Source of the DNA: Magnetospirillum fulvum
GTDB lineage: Bacteria > Pseudomonadota > Alphaproteobacteria > Rhodospirillales > Magnetospirillaceae
Reading direction: 5' to 3'
DNA length: 64,000 nucleotides
NCBI RefSeq assembly: GCF_900108475.1
Contig: NZ_FNWO01000004.1
Span: 124,001 to 188,000 of the forward strand
Below the pieces are notes generated by a model. It had not been told where the DNA came from. It worked only from the letters and a program-made list of their open reading frames with translations, and did no database searches. Shown here in pieces: positions 8,487 to 17,132 of the stretch (its first letter is position 1; the number at the start of each line of letters is the position of its first letter). The position numbers and the translations under genes are program-made.

Positions 8487-9661
8487 ATCGTCTCCTCCAC
8501 GGCCTGGGGCACCAGCGCGATCAAGCGGTCGATATCGGCGTCGGAATGAACCGCCGACAAGGCGAAACGGATCCGGCTGGTCCCCGGCGGTACCGTTGGC
8601 GGCCGGATCGCGATGCCCAGCACGCCGTTTTCTTCCAGCCGGGCGGCGACCCGCAAGGTGCGGTGCTCGTCGCCGAGAATCACCGGAACGATCTGGCTGG
8701 CCGAGGGTCCGGTGTCAAGCCCGGCCTCGGCGAACCCGGCGCGCAGGCGGGCGGCGTTGCGGGCCAGCCGCGCCCGTGCCTCGCCCATCGTCGGCACCAA
8801 ATCAAGGGCGGCGTCGATCGCGCCCAGCACCGGCGGCGGCAGCGCGGTGGCATAGATCAGCCCCGAGGCGCGGTTGACCAGATAGTCGCGCAGCACCGCC
8901 GAACAGCCGACATAGGCTCCGAACGATCCCATCCCCTTCGAGAAGGTGCCCATCGCCAAATCAATCCCAAGGCCGGGGGTGAGGCCAAAACCGGTCTCGC
9001 CCATCACGCCGGTGGCGTGGGCCTCGTCGAGATAAAGCAAGGCGTTCCACTTGCGCGCCAGGGCGGCCAGCGCGGCGGCGTCGATCACGTCGCCATCCAT
9101 GCTGAACACGGTTTCCGAGACGATTACCTTTGGCCCCGGCCGGTCGGCCGACTTCTCCAGCAATTCTTCGAGATGGCCGAGATCGTCATGGCGATAACGC
9201 TGGGCTCGTCCGCCCGCTAGGGTCAGCCCGGCATGCAGGCTGGCATGGATCAGTCGGTCGGCGAACACCACCGGCTCGGCCCCCCACAGGCTGCGGTCGA
9301 GCAGGGCCGGCAGCACCGAGGCGTTGGTCTGCCAGCCGCTGACCAGCACCATCGCCGCTTCGGAGCCCTTGGCCCGCGCGATCTTGGCCTCGACCGCCTC
9401 GTAGGCGGCGAGATGGCCGGTGACCAGCCGCGAGGCTCCCGACCCGGTGCCGTATTCGGCGGCCCACTGCCGGGATCGTTCGATCAAGACCGGGTGGCGC
9501 GACAGGCCCAGATAATCGTTCGAGGAGAAATCGATCAGCTCGCGGCCGCGCCGCCGGATTCGGCCGTTCTCCAGCCGTTCGACCGGGTTGAGGGTGCGTT
9601 TGCGCCCGGCGGACTGAAGCCCGGCCAATGCGCCCGCGAGAATGTCGTCCAATTCCTGCAT
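8483..9661 (-). CDS. bioF: 8-amino-7-oxononanoate synthase
   Basis: BioF condenses pimeloyl-ACP with L-alanine, releasing CO2, in a PLP-dependent reaction. The 392-residue protein has the alpha-oxoamine synthase hallmarks: FSSNDYLGLSRHP near the N-terminus, GTGSGASRLVTGH, the PLP-stacking region around YLDEAHATGVMGE, and the Schiff-base lysine in MGTFSKGMGSFGAYVG. It is the first gene of the minus-strand bio operon and is divergent from bioB across 87 bp. Its stop overlaps the bioH start. Confidence 0.94.
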   Translation of the reverse strand: MQELDDILAGALAGLQSAGRKRTLNPVERLENGRIRRRGRELIDFSSNDYLGLSRHPVLIERSRQWAAEYGTGSGASRLVTGHLAAYEAVEAKIARAKGSEAAMVLVSGWQTNASVLPALLDRSLWGAEPVVFADRLIHASLHAGLTLAGGRAQRYRHDDLGHLEELLEKSADRPGPKVIVSETVFSMDGDVIDAAALAALARKWNALLYLDEAHATGVMGETGFGLTPGLGIDLAMGTFSKGMGSFGAYVGCSAVLRDYLVNRASGLIYATALPPPVLGAIDAALDLVPTMGEARARLARNAARLRAGFAEAGLDTGPSASQIVPVILGDEHRTLRVAARLEENGVLGIAIRPPTVPPGTSRIRFALSAVHSDADIDRLIALVPQAVEETI

Positions 9662-9675
9662 CGCCGGTGGTCATA

Positions 9676-9705
9676 GAGGGTTTTCTCGCCTGTTGCAAAG
9701 CCCTC
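9676..9705. promoter_or_regulatory. Imperfect dyad in the bioF-bioB divergent region
   Basis: The 87-bp region between bioF and bioB holds gagggtttt, 12 nt, then aaagccctc, an almost complementary pair. It overlaps the likely promoters of both directions, so it could be an operator. It does not match the BirA or BioR consensus. Confidence 0.3.
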
Positions 9706-9722
9706 ATGCGCCGCTCTACAGT
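9693..9722 (+). promoter_or_regulatory. Candidate sigma-70 promoter of bioB
   Basis: TTGCAA and TACAGT are separated by 18 bp, and the -10 ends 26 bp before the bioB GTG. It fits a sigma-70 promoter, but the call rests only on box similarity. Confidence 0.35.
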
Positions 9723-9748
9723 TCGCCCCCCGTGAGACATGGAATAAG

Positions 9749-10750
9749 GTGATCGTCGTGACCCTCCAAGCAATGCAAACGGCACCGGCGGCGACGGGCG
9801 GCGATACGGTCCGCCACGACTGGACGGTCGAAGAGGTCGAGGCCCTGTTCGCGCTTCCCTTCAACGATCTGCTGTTCCAGGCGCAGACCGTCCACCGCGC
9901 TCATTTCGACCCGAACCGGATTCAGATCAGCAGCCTGCTGTCGATCAAGACCGGGGCCTGTCCCGAGGATTGCACCTATTGCGCCCAAAGCGCCCACCAC
10001 AACACCGACCTTGAGCGCGAAAAGCTGCTGGCGGTCGAAGAGGTGATCGCGGCGGCGGCGAAGGCCAAGGCCGATGGAGCCTCGCGCTTCTGTATGGGCG
10101 CGGCGTGGCGCGGCCCGCACGGCGACGATTTCAAGGTCGCGCTGACGATGATCGAAGGGGTCAAGGCGCTGGGGCTCGAAACCTGCGCCAGCTTTGGCGT
10201 GCTGTCGCGCGAGCAGGCCCGCCAGTTGAAGGAGTCCGGTCTCGATTATTACAACCACAATATCGACACCAGCCCCGAGCATTATAAAGAGATCGTCACC
10301 ACCCGGACCTTCGAGGACCGGCTGGAGACGCTGGAACATGTTCACGATGCCGGGCTGCATGTCTGTTCCGGCGGTATCGTCGGATTGGGCGAAAGCCAGA
10401 CCGACCGCGCCAGCATGCTGGTGACGCTGGCCAACCTGCCGCACCAGCCCGACAGCGTGCCGATCAATTTGTTGATTCCGATCCCCGGCACCCCGCTGGC
10501 CGACAAGGCGGTCGAACGGCCCGATCCGTTCGATTTCATCCGGGTGATCGCGGTCGCCCGCCTGATGATGCCGAAATCCTATGTCCGCCTCTCGGCGGGC
10601 CGCGAGGGGATGAGCCCCGAGATGCAGGCGCTGTGCTTCTTCGCCGGTGCCAATTCGGTGTTCTGCGGGTATAAATTGCTGACCGCGAAGAACGCCGCGC
10701 CCGGCCAGGATCGCGGCCTGTTCGACCGTCTTGGCCTGTCGCCGATGTAG
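9749..10750 (+). CDS. bioB: Biotin synthase
   Basis: BioB is the radical-SAM enzyme that inserts sulfur into dethiobiotin. The radical-SAM cysteines are in the CxxxCxxC motif [13 protein letters not shown] at about residues 70-80. Other BioB landmarks are the cysteine in [19 protein letters not shown] (with the substrate-contacting Asn and Asp), [11 protein letters not shown] and the Arg of [11 protein letters not shown] next to the [2Fe-2S] cluster. The 333 residues are normal. The start is GTG 9749; an in-frame ATG at 9773 would trim 8 residues. It reads away from the rest of the bio genes. Confidence 0.96.
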   Translation: MIVVTLQAMQTAPAATGGDTVRHDWTVEEVEALFALPFNDLLFQAQTVHRAHFDPNRIQISSLLSIKTGACPEDCTYCAQSAHHNTDLEREKLLAVEEVIAAAAKAKADGASRFCMGAAWRGPHGDDFKVALTMIEGVKALGLETCASFGVLSREQARQLKESGLDYYNHNIDTSPEHYKEIVTTRTFEDRLETLEHVHDAGLHVCSGGIVGLGESQTDRASMLVTLANLPHQPDSVPINLLIPIPGTPLADKAVERPDPFDFIRVIAVARLMMPKSYVRLSAGREGMSPEMQALCFFAGANSVFCGYKLLTAKNAAPGQDRGLFDRLGLSPM

Positions 10751-10874
10751 GCCAAAAAGACCGGCCTGTCCCTGTTGACAGGCCGGGTCGCTTTCCGTAT
10801 TGTCCCGACCCTCCGGTCGCGCACCCCGGTGACGCCGTTTCGGGCGACCATTCGTTGTTTAGGAAATCTGAGCC

Positions 10875-11000
10875 ATGAAGATCCGCAACTCGCTGAAGTC
10901 GGCCAAGCTGCGCGACAAGAACTGCCGTGTCGTTCGTCGCAAGGGCCGCGTCTATATCATCAACAAGACCAACCCGCGCTTCAAGGCTCGCCAGGGCTAA
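10875..11000 (+). CDS. rpmJ: 50S ribosomal protein L36
   Basis: A 41-residue basic protein, too short for most gene finders, beginning [20 protein letters not shown] and ending NPRFKARQG. This is the longer, zinc-free (C-minus) type of L36: only one cysteine remains where the zinc-binding form has three cysteines and a histidine. L36 binds 23S rRNA late in 50S assembly. It has its own leader and is followed by a strong terminator, so it is probably a single-gene unit. A weak Shine-Dalgarno (aggaa) lies 9 nt upstream. Confidence 0.93.
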   Translation: MKIRNSLKSAKLRDKNCRVVRRKGRVYIINKTNPRFKARQG

Positions 11001-11039
11001 GGTCTTCGCGCCTGCCGGCTTCGCGCCGGCCGACAGCCG

Positions 11040-11067
11040 CCGCGCTTCCCATGGAAGCGCGGTTTTT
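11040..11067 (+). terminator. Intrinsic terminator of rpmJ
   Basis: A perfect 10-bp stem (ccgcgcttcc / ggaagcgcgg) with a 3-nt loop is followed directly by TTTTT. It starts 39 bp after the rpmJ stop and is a clear Rho-independent terminator. Confidence 0.9.
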
Positions 11068-11230
11068 GTCGTTTATGACCTTTGTTCGTTCCGCCGAATC
11101 GTCCGCTCTGGACGCACATGCCCCCTGTCATGTATACGGAATAGATGAATATGTGTGCAGTCCGGCGACAAGATCGGACGCACCCGGTCGCGGGCAGAAC
11201 TCGCGGCCAACCAACAGGGAAGCGTACAGG

Positions 11231-11890
11231 ATGAGCGAGTCCAAACGACCGGCGACGCGGGCGGAGGAAATCCGTCAGGCGATCGAGGGGGATATCTTTC
11301 AAGGTCGGCTGCGTCCCGGCTCGCGGCTGGACGAAGAGGGGCTGGCCGCCCGCTTCGGCCTGTCGCGAACACCGGTGCGCGAGGCGATCTTGCAACTGGT
11401 TCATTCCGGGCTGGTTGAAAAAAAGCCGCATCAAGGCGCGGTGGTCGCGCCGCTCGACCTGCACCGAATGGTGCAGATGTTCGAGGTGATGAGCGAGATC
11501 GAGGGATTGTGCGCCCGCTTCGCCGCCCGGCGGATGTCGGCCGAGGAAAAAGACCATCTGGCCGCGCTGCACGCCCAGGCCCAGGCCCTGGCCGCGGCGG
11601 GTGATCTCGACAGCTATTACGCGGTCAACCGCGTCTTTCATGACGCGATCCACGATGGCAGCCACAACGAAATCCTGCGCGAGATGACCCATTCTCTGTT
11701 CGCGCGGCTGGCGCCTTATCGCCGCTATCAACTGAACCATCCCGGCCGGGTCGCGGCCAGCATGACCGAGCACAAGGCGATCCTGGCCGCGATCACCTCG
11801 TCCGATCCCGATGCCGCCCAGGCGGCGATGCGCCGTCACGTCACCATCCAGGCCGATATCTTTGCCGAGTTCGTCTCGATCATGACTTAA
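11231..11890 (+). CDS. GntR-family transcriptional regulator (FadR subfamily, FCD domain)
   Basis: The 219-residue protein has an N-terminal winged helix (about 12-75; LDEEGLAARFGLSRTPVREA is the recognition region) and an all-helical FCD ligand domain (about 85-210). The FCD domain has metal-site candidates: the Asp/His of FHDAIHDGSHN and the His of MTEHKAI and MRRHVTI. FCD regulators usually sense small carboxylates. The ATG at 11231 has a purine-rich stretch upstream. The next gene, 71 bp on, is an acyl-CoA enzyme that may be its target. The biotin genes are also near, and the alphaproteobacterial biotin repressor BioR is of this type, so a biotin role is possible but unproven. Confidence 0.85.
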   Translation: MSESKRPATRAEEIRQAIEGDIFQGRLRPGSRLDEEGLAARFGLSRTPVREAILQLVHSGLVEKKPHQGAVVAPLDLHRMVQMFEVMSEIEGLCARFAARRMSAEEKDHLAALHAQAQALAAAGDLDSYYAVNRVFHDAIHDGSHNEILREMTHSLFARLAPYRRYQLNHPGRVAASMTEHKAILAAITSSDPDAAQAAMRRHVTIQADIFAEFVSIMT

Positions 11891-11961
11891 AAAACTGTGT
11901 GTCCAGATACCCCAATATCGGATACAGCCCCATCCAGAGCGACGACAGGGAGACCCGTTCC

Positions 11962-13011
11962 GTGACTGAAACCACGCTTCGCTTCGAACGTCTGGGCCGG
12001 ATTGGCCGCATTGTTCTCGACCGGCCCAAGGCGTTGAACGCCCTGACCCTGGAACAGGTCCACGCGATGCATCCGCACCTGGACCTTTGGGCCGCCGATC
12101 CGGACGTCGCCCTGGTGGTGATCGAGGGCGCGGGCGAGCGGGCGTTCTGCGCCGGGGGCGACATCAAGCGGTTGTATAGCGCCGCTATCGGGGGCGAGTC
12201 CGATTATCTCACCGCCTTTTACCGCGACGAATACCGTTTCAACCGCCGCATCAAGACCCTGCCCAAGCCCTATGTCGCCCTGATCGACGGGATCACGATG
12301 GGCGGCGGGGTCGGGGTCTCGGTCCATGGCCGCTACCGTGTCGCCACCGAACGCACCCTGTTCGCGATGCCGGAAACCGGGATCGGCTTTTATCCCGATG
12401 TCGGGGCCAGCTTCATGCTGTCCCGCCTGCCCGGCGCGATCGGGCGCTATCTCGGCATGACCGGGGCCAGGCTGGGTCCGGCCGATACCCTGCATGTCGG
12501 GATCGCCACCCATTACGTTGACAGCGGCAAGATCGAATCGTTGCGCGCCGCGCTGGCCGGGGCCGAGAGTGACGCGGACGTCGCCGCGATCCTGGCCCGC
12601 TTTTCCAGCGATCCCGGCCCGACCGCGCTGGATGGCGAGCGCGCCCTGATCGACCGCTGCTTTGCTCATGACCGTCTCGACGACGTGCTGGCGGCGCTGG
12701 ACGCCGAGACCGACCCGTTCGCCGCCGAGACCCTGGCGGTTCTGCGGCGGCACTCGCCGCTGCTGGTGGCGATCACCTTCGAGATGATCCGCCGCGCCGC
12801 GTCGTTGTCGTTCGATGAGTGCCTGCGGATGGAATACCGCTTGTCCCAGGTGGTGGCGCGCGCGCCCGATTTCGCCGAAGGCGTCCGCGCCTTGCTGATC
12901 GACCGCGATAATCGCCCGGCCTGGAATCCGGCGACGCTGGCCGACGTCACGCCCTCCCAAGTTCTCGCCCCGTTCGAGACGGTTCCGGCGGCGGGCGATC
13001 TGACATTTTAG
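11962..13011 (+). CDS. 3-hydroxyisobutyryl-CoA hydrolase-like enoyl-CoA hydratase/isomerase family protein
   Basis: A crotonase-fold protein of 349 residues from GTG 11962, which has a purine-rich stretch (gacaggga) upstream. An alternative GTG at 11899 would add 21 residues that look non-conserved. Landmarks are LDRPKALNALTLEQV, the oxyanion-hole GERAFCAGGDIK, DGITMGGGVGVSVHG, and PETGIGFYPDVGAS with the Glu and Asp typical of the HIBCH subgroup. The C-terminal extension (about 270-340) also fits this subgroup, ECH_2. Known members cleave 3-hydroxyisobutyryl-CoA in valine breakdown. The upstream GntR gene may control it. Confidence 0.85.
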   Translation: MTETTLRFERLGRIGRIVLDRPKALNALTLEQVHAMHPHLDLWAADPDVALVVIEGAGERAFCAGGDIKRLYSAAIGGESDYLTAFYRDEYRFNRRIKTLPKPYVALIDGITMGGGVGVSVHGRYRVATERTLFAMPETGIGFYPDVGASFMLSRLPGAIGRYLGMTGARLGPADTLHVGIATHYVDSGKIESLRAALAGAESDADVAAILARFSSDPGPTALDGERALIDRCFAHDRLDDVLAALDAETDPFAAETLAVLRRHSPLLVAITFEMIRRAASLSFDECLRMEYRLSQVVARAPDFAEGVRALLIDRDNRPAWNPATLADVTPSQVLAPFETVPAAGDLTF

Positions 13012-13137
13012 GGCTTTTGTCTTCGGGTGGGGCCGTCCTGTGCAAACGCGACGGTCCCATGTCGAGAGAGTGGTTTCCCGCAGGGCCCCGCTGGCCGCAG
13101 TATAAAGCGTCCACCGGGGTCGCGAGAGAAACCGGAT

Positions 13138-13578
13138 ATGTCCCTTGTCCTTCCCATCCTGTTTGCCCTGATCGCGGCGATCGGCAACGCCGTGTTCGCA
13201 TTTGCCCAGAAGCAGGCCTCTGGCCCCACCAACGGGTTGCTGTTCGTCGGGTTGAGTGCCTTCGTCGCGGTGGTGTTATCGCTGATCGGCGCGCCGCTTC
13301 TCGGTCGTTTTGATCTCGCTTCGATGATCAAAACCGACCTGCGCCCGATTGTGATCGGTGGAATCGGGCTGTTTCTGACCTATCTCGGCTTCAATCTGCT
13401 TTATACCCGGTTCGGCGCCTCGGCCTATGTGCTGTATGCCGCTTTATCGATTTTAACGACCACTCTGGTCGTTGGCGGGTTGATCTTGAAGGAACCGATG
13501 AATATTTACCACGGTGCGGCAATCGTTCTGGCCGTGGCGGCGGTGGTGTTGTTCTCGTTGGGGCAGGCGCGGTCCTAA
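13138..13578 (+). CDS. Small EamA/DMT-superfamily membrane transporter
   Basis: The 146-residue protein has about five membrane segments (near 2-22, 32-52, 65-85, 93-113, 122-142) and the EamA-type half-unit pattern: an N-terminal ALIAAIGNAVFAFAQKQA helix, a middle GFNLLYTRFGASAYVLYAA, and a terminal helix after LKEPMNIYHGAAIVL. Single EamA repeats of this size work as dimers. The substrate is unknown. The ATG at 13138 was chosen because it gives an immediate hydrophobic helix; a longer opening upstream codes for an unrelated Arg/Pro-rich stretch. Confidence 0.75.
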   Translation: MSLVLPILFALIAAIGNAVFAFAQKQASGPTNGLLFVGLSAFVAVVLSLIGAPLLGRFDLASMIKTDLRPIVIGGIGLFLTYLGFNLLYTRFGASAYVLYAALSILTTTLVVGGLILKEPMNIYHGAAIVLAVAAVVLFSLGQARS

Positions 13579-13671
13579 CCCCACAAGAGGATGGTGTTGC
13601 CAACAAAATCAGTTGACCCTGTTGAGAATGCGGAGCAGAAGCCTTCTCGCGGCAGTGGAGCATCGAGTATC

Positions 13672-13965
13672 ATGCGGACGGAAACAGAGATGGCGATGAG
13701 TGCGGGGGTGTCTCTCGGCGCGCTGCGCAAAGGCGCACAGGCGGAGATCATTGCACTCGATGAATCCGCCGCGGTCACCACCCTCGATGTCGGCGAACTG
13801 GAACGTCGCCTGATCGAAATGGGACTGGTCGAGGGTGCCCGGATCGAGATCCTTCACGAAGGCTTTCCCCGCCGCGATCCGATCGCGGTCCTGGTCGGCG
13901 ACAGCACCATCGCGCTGCGCCGGGCCGAGGCCAATGCGGTGATGGTGCGGCGGTTGAAGGATTAA
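13672..13965 (+). CDS. feoA: Ferrous iron transport protein A
   Basis: A 97-residue cytosolic protein with the SH3-like FeoA domain at about 15-95: SLGALRKGAQAEIIAL, the turn ERRLIEMGLVEGARIEILHEG, and VGDSTIALRRAEANAVMV. FeoA helps FeoB in ferrous iron uptake. Starts at 13672, 13690 and 13696 are all possible; the FeoA core begins near VSLGAL, so the exact start is open. It is 5 bp from feoB. No Fur box was clear in the leader. Confidence 0.85.
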   Translation: MRTETEMAMSAGVSLGALRKGAQAEIIALDESAAVTTLDVGELERRLIEMGLVEGARIEILHEGFPRRDPIAVLVGDSTIALRRAEANAVMVRRLKD

Positions 13966-13970
13966 GGGGG

Positions 13971-15887
13971 ATGCCCAAAGACGACGGTATTTCCATCCGC
14001 CCGGCCGGGCCGCCCCGCATCGCCCTGGTCGGCAATCCCAATTGTGGCAAAACCGCTCTGTTCAACGCCCTGACCGGGGCGCGGCAGAAGGTCGCTAATT
14101 ACGCCGGGGTCACCGTCGAGCGCAAGGAGGGGCTGTTCGTCAGTCCCGGCGGCACCCGCGTGAAAGTGATCGACCTGCCCGGCACCTATAGTCTGCGTGC
14201 CCGCTCGCCCGACGAGGAGGTAACCCGCGACGTCGTCTTGGGGCGGCGCGCCGATGAAGAGGTGCCCGAGGCGATTGTCTGCGTCGTCGATGCCACCCGG
14301 CTGCGGCTCAATCTGCGGCTGGTGCTGGAGATGAAGAAGCTGGGCCGCCCGGTGATCCTCGCCCTTAACATGATGGACGAGGCGGAAAGCCAGGGTATCG
14401 CCGTCGATGCTGCCGAATTGTCGGCGGCGCTGGGGATGCCGGTGGTGCCGACGGTGGCGATCCGCAAGGACGGCATTCAGCCGCTGCTCGACCAGATCGA
14501 CCGCACCCTTCAGGTTGCCAAAAGCGAAGGGTTGGCTCCGAAAAGCGCGCCGTGCGGCTGGTCCGAGCCCAGTGCCCGCGATCTGCGCGATTACCATGTC
14601 GAGGTCGAGACGATTCTGGCCCAGGCGGTTGGGCGTCCCTCGCGGCCCCACCTCGCCACCCGCCGCATCGACCGCGTGTTGCTCCAGCCCGCCGCCGGTC
14701 TGGCGATTCTGCTGATGCTGCTGTTCCTGATGTTCCAGGCGGTGTTTTCGTGGGCGCGGCTGCCGATGGAACTGATCGACGGCGGCCTGTCGGCGGTCAA
14801 GGCCGCGATTGATGCCGGGATGGCCGACGGCCCGCTGAAAAGCCTGATCACCGACGGTATTATCGGCGGCGTCGGCAGCGTGGTGATCTTCCTGCCCCAG
14901 ATTCTGGTGCTGTTCCTGTTCATCCAGATTCTCGAGGATTCGGGCTATATGGCCCGCGCCGCCTTCCTGCTCGACAAGATGATGGGGGGCGTCGGCCTGC
15001 ATGGGCGTGCCTTCATCCCGCTGCTGTCCAGCTTTGCCTGCGCCGTGCCGGGGATCATGGCGGCCCGCACGATCGAAAACCGCACCGACCGCATTGCCAC
15101 CATCATGATCGCGCCGCTGATGACCTGTTCGGCCCGGTTGCCGGTCTATACCCTGATTATCGCCGCCTTTATCCCGCAGCGGCAGGTGCTGGGCGGCTGG
15201 GTCGGTCTGCCCGGTCTGGTGCTGTTCGCGCTGTATGCCGCCGGAATCCTGTCCGGGCTGTTGATCGCCTTCATCTTGAAGCGGACGGTGCTGACCGGCG
15301 CGCGCGAGCCGTTGCTGATGGAGCTTCCGGCCTATCGCCTGCCGCGTCCGCGCAATGTGCTGCTGGGCCTGTACGAACGGGCGCGGGCGTTCCTGGTCCG
15401 CGCCGGTACGACGATCTTTGCCCTGATGGTGGTGATTTGGGCGCTGGCCAGCTTCCCCGCCGCACCCGAAGGCGCGACCCTGCCCGCGATTGATTATTCT
15501 GTTGCCGGAATGATCGGCCATTTCCTCGAACCGCTGCTGGCCCCGATCGGTTTTAATTGGGAGATCGCGGTGGCGCTGGTGCCCGGCATGGCGGCGCGCG
15601 AAGTCGCGGTCGGCGTGCTAGGCACCGTCTATGCGCTGAGCGACAGCGGCGACGCGATGCGTCATTCGCTGGCCGGGCTGCTGGCCCATTCCTGGAGCCT
15701 GCCGACCGCCTTGTCCTTCCTGACCTGGTATGTCTTCGCGCCCCAATGCATCGCCACCTTGAGCGTGGTGCGGCGCGAGTTGAATTCCTATTGGTGGCCG
15801 ACGGCGATGTTCTTCGGCCTGACCAGTCTGGCCTATGGGGCGTCGTTCGCCACCTTCCGTGTCGCCACCGCGTTGATCGGGGAGTAG
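13971..15887 (+). CDS. feoB: Ferrous iron transport protein B
   Basis: The inner-membrane ferrous iron permease with an N-terminal GTPase. The G domain shows G1 (GNPNCGKTALFNAL), the conserved switch Thr in YAGVTVERKEG, G3 (DLPGTYSL) and G4 (NMMD, about residue 125). A helical GDI region follows, then about eight or more membrane segments with the Gate cores around SSFACAVPGIMAART and VPGMAAREVAVG, which hold the conserved cysteine and glutamate. At 638 residues it is shorter than E. coli FeoB (773) but normal for the compact form. It lies between feoA and the Cys-rich peptide gene. Confidence 0.95.
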   Translation: MPKDDGISIRPAGPPRIALVGNPNCGKTALFNALTGARQKVANYAGVTVERKEGLFVSPGGTRVKVIDLPGTYSLRARSPDEEVTRDVVLGRRADEEVPEAIVCVVDATRLRLNLRLVLEMKKLGRPVILALNMMDEAESQGIAVDAAELSAALGMPVVPTVAIRKDGIQPLLDQIDRTLQVAKSEGLAPKSAPCGWSEPSARDLRDYHVEVETILAQAVGRPSRPHLATRRIDRVLLQPAAGLAILLMLLFLMFQAVFSWARLPMELIDGGLSAVKAAIDAGMADGPLKSLITDGIIGGVGSVVIFLPQILVLFLFIQILEDSGYMARAAFLLDKMMGGVGLHGRAFIPLLSSFACAVPGIMAARTIENRTDRIATIMIAPLMTCSARLPVYTLIIAAFIPQRQVLGGWVGLPGLVLFALYAAGILSGLLIAFILKRTVLTGAREPLLMELPAYRLPRPRNVLLGLYERARAFLVRAGTTIFALMVVIWALASFPAAPEGATLPAIDYSVAGMIGHFLEPLLAPIGFNWEIAVALVPGMAAREVAVGVLGTVYALSDSGDAMRHSLAGLLAHSWSLPTALSFLTWYVFAPQCIATLSVVRRELNSYWWPTAMFFGLTSLAYGASFATFRVATALIGE

Positions 15888-15892
15888 GCGCG

Positions 15893-16066
15893 ATGGAACA
15901 GACGATTCTGGTCGGTCTTGTCGTCGCCGCCGCCGCCGGTTGGATCGGCTGGCGGATATGCCGCTGGGCCTCGGCCCTGCTCGGGCGCAAGCGCGCGGGC
16001 GGCTGTCCCGGCTGCGGTGGTTGTGGCGGCGGTTCCTCCGTGCCCGAGAAACGGCATACGTCTTAA
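15893..16066 (+). CDS. FeoB-associated Cys-rich membrane peptide
   Basis: A 57-residue product starting 5 bp after feoB. It has one N-terminal membrane helix (ILVGLVVAAAAGWIGWRI) and a Cys/Gly cluster near the C-terminus (GGCPGCGGCGGG). It fits the small FeoB-associated Cys-rich family that sometimes takes the place of FeoC. The cysteines could bind iron or a cluster; the role is not established. Its stop is 1 bp from the convergent epmB stop. Confidence 0.8.
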   Translation: MEQTILVGLVVAAAAGWIGWRICRWASALLGRKRAGGCPGCGGCGGGSSVPEKRHTS

Positions 16067-16067
16067 A

Positions 16068-17111
16068 TCAGGTTAGGGAATGCCGCCCGCCGTTGGGATC
16101 GGTGACGGTGTTGCTGTCTTCGTCCCAATAATCCGGGCCGACCGGCACCTTGCCGAAACCACCGGGGATATCCAACACATAGGTCGGCAGGGCGATGCCG
16201 CTGAGACGGCCGCGCAGGCTCCGCATCAAGGCGCGGCCCTCGGCCAGGGTGGGGCGGAAATGGCTGGTGCCGGGGGCAAGGTCGGGGTGGTGCAGGTAAT
16301 AGGGCCGCACCCGCCGCCGCACCAGGGCGCGAAACAGCGCCTCCAGCGTTGCGGCCTCGTCGTTGACTCCCTTCAACAGCACTGTCTGGGCCAGCAACGG
16401 CAGTCCGGCATCGGCCAGCCGGGCCAGGGCGGCATCCGTCGCGGCGGCCAGTTCGCGGGCGTGGTTGACCTGAATTGCCAGCCATACCGAAAAATTGGCC
16501 CCGGGTGGCGGTGTCAGTGCTGCGACCATCGCCGCATCAATCCGGGCGGGCTCGACCACCGGCAGGCGGGTGTGAACGCGCACCACGTCGAGATGGGCAA
16601 TCTGGCTCAGCGCCGCCAGCAAGTCCCCGATCCGGCGCGGCCCCAGCATCAGCGGATCACCGCCGGTGATCACCACCTCGCGCAGTTCGGGCCGGGCGGC
16701 GACATAGGCCAAAGCGGATTCGATCTCGGCCGGGCTCATCGCGGCGGCTCCGTCGCCGACCCGGGTGCGGCGGAAGCAGAAGCGGCAATGGGCGGCGCAG
16801 GTCAGGATCGGGGTCAACAGCACCCGGTCGGGGTAGCGGTGGACGATCCCGGTCTGCGGGCTGTAGGTTTGGTCGCCGATCGGATCGGCGCGATCTTCGG
16901 GGCGGATGTCCAGTTCCTCGGCCCCGGGGATGAACTGACGGGCGATCGGGTCGGCGGGATCGGTGGGATCGATCAGCGCCGCCAGCCCGCGCGGCAGCAG
17001 CAGCGGAAACGAAGCCGCCGCCGCTTCGATCGCGGCCAGGGCGGCGGACTCGATCAGACCGGCTGCGACCAGGTCGGCCGGGCGGCGATAGGGGGGATGG
17101 AACTGGGACAT
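16068..17111 (-). CDS. epmB: EF-P beta-lysylation protein EpmB (lysine 2,3-aminomutase-like)
   Basis: A radical-SAM/PLP enzyme of 347 residues. EpmB turns alpha-lysine into (R)-beta-lysine for modification of elongation factor P. The radical-SAM CxxxCxxC is in CAAHCRFCFRRTRVG (about 110-125). GGDPLMLGPRRIGDLL and the PLP-lysine region near the C-terminus (DIPGGFGKVPVG) are family landmarks. Length near 340 favours EpmB over the longer catabolic KamA (over 400). The ATG at 17111 was chosen because the upstream frame runs into epmA. It is divergent from epmA by 21 bp, which confirms the pathway. Confidence 0.92.
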   Translation of the reverse strand: MSQFHPPYRRPADLVAAGLIESAALAAIEAAAASFPLLLPRGLAALIDPTDPADPIARQFIPGAEELDIRPEDRADPIGDQTYSPQTGIVHRYPDRVLLTPILTCAAHCRFCFRRTRVGDGAAAMSPAEIESALAYVAARPELREVVITGGDPLMLGPRRIGDLLAALSQIAHLDVVRVHTRLPVVEPARIDAAMVAALTPPPGANFSVWLAIQVNHARELAAATDAALARLADAGLPLLAQTVLLKGVNDEAATLEALFRALVRRRVRPYYLHHPDLAPGTSHFRPTLAEGRALMRSLRGRLSGIALPTYVLDIPGGFGKVPVGPDYWDEDSNTVTDPNGGRHSLT

Positions 17112-17132
17112 CGGGACGGGATAGGGGAAAAG

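Noticed and set aside
9662-9748. BirA or BioR operator between bioF and bioB
   Set aside because: No match to the BirA dyad, and only 6 of 10 bases to the BioR site.
13012-13137. Riboswitch or RNA gene before the EamA-like gene
   Set aside because: No recognisable fold or conserved motif; only a short GC-rich spacer.
16080-17130. N-terminal extension of EpmA running over the epmB locus
   Set aside because: The open frame exists only because it is antisense to epmB; its sequence is not synthetase-like and the EpmA core starts at 17133.
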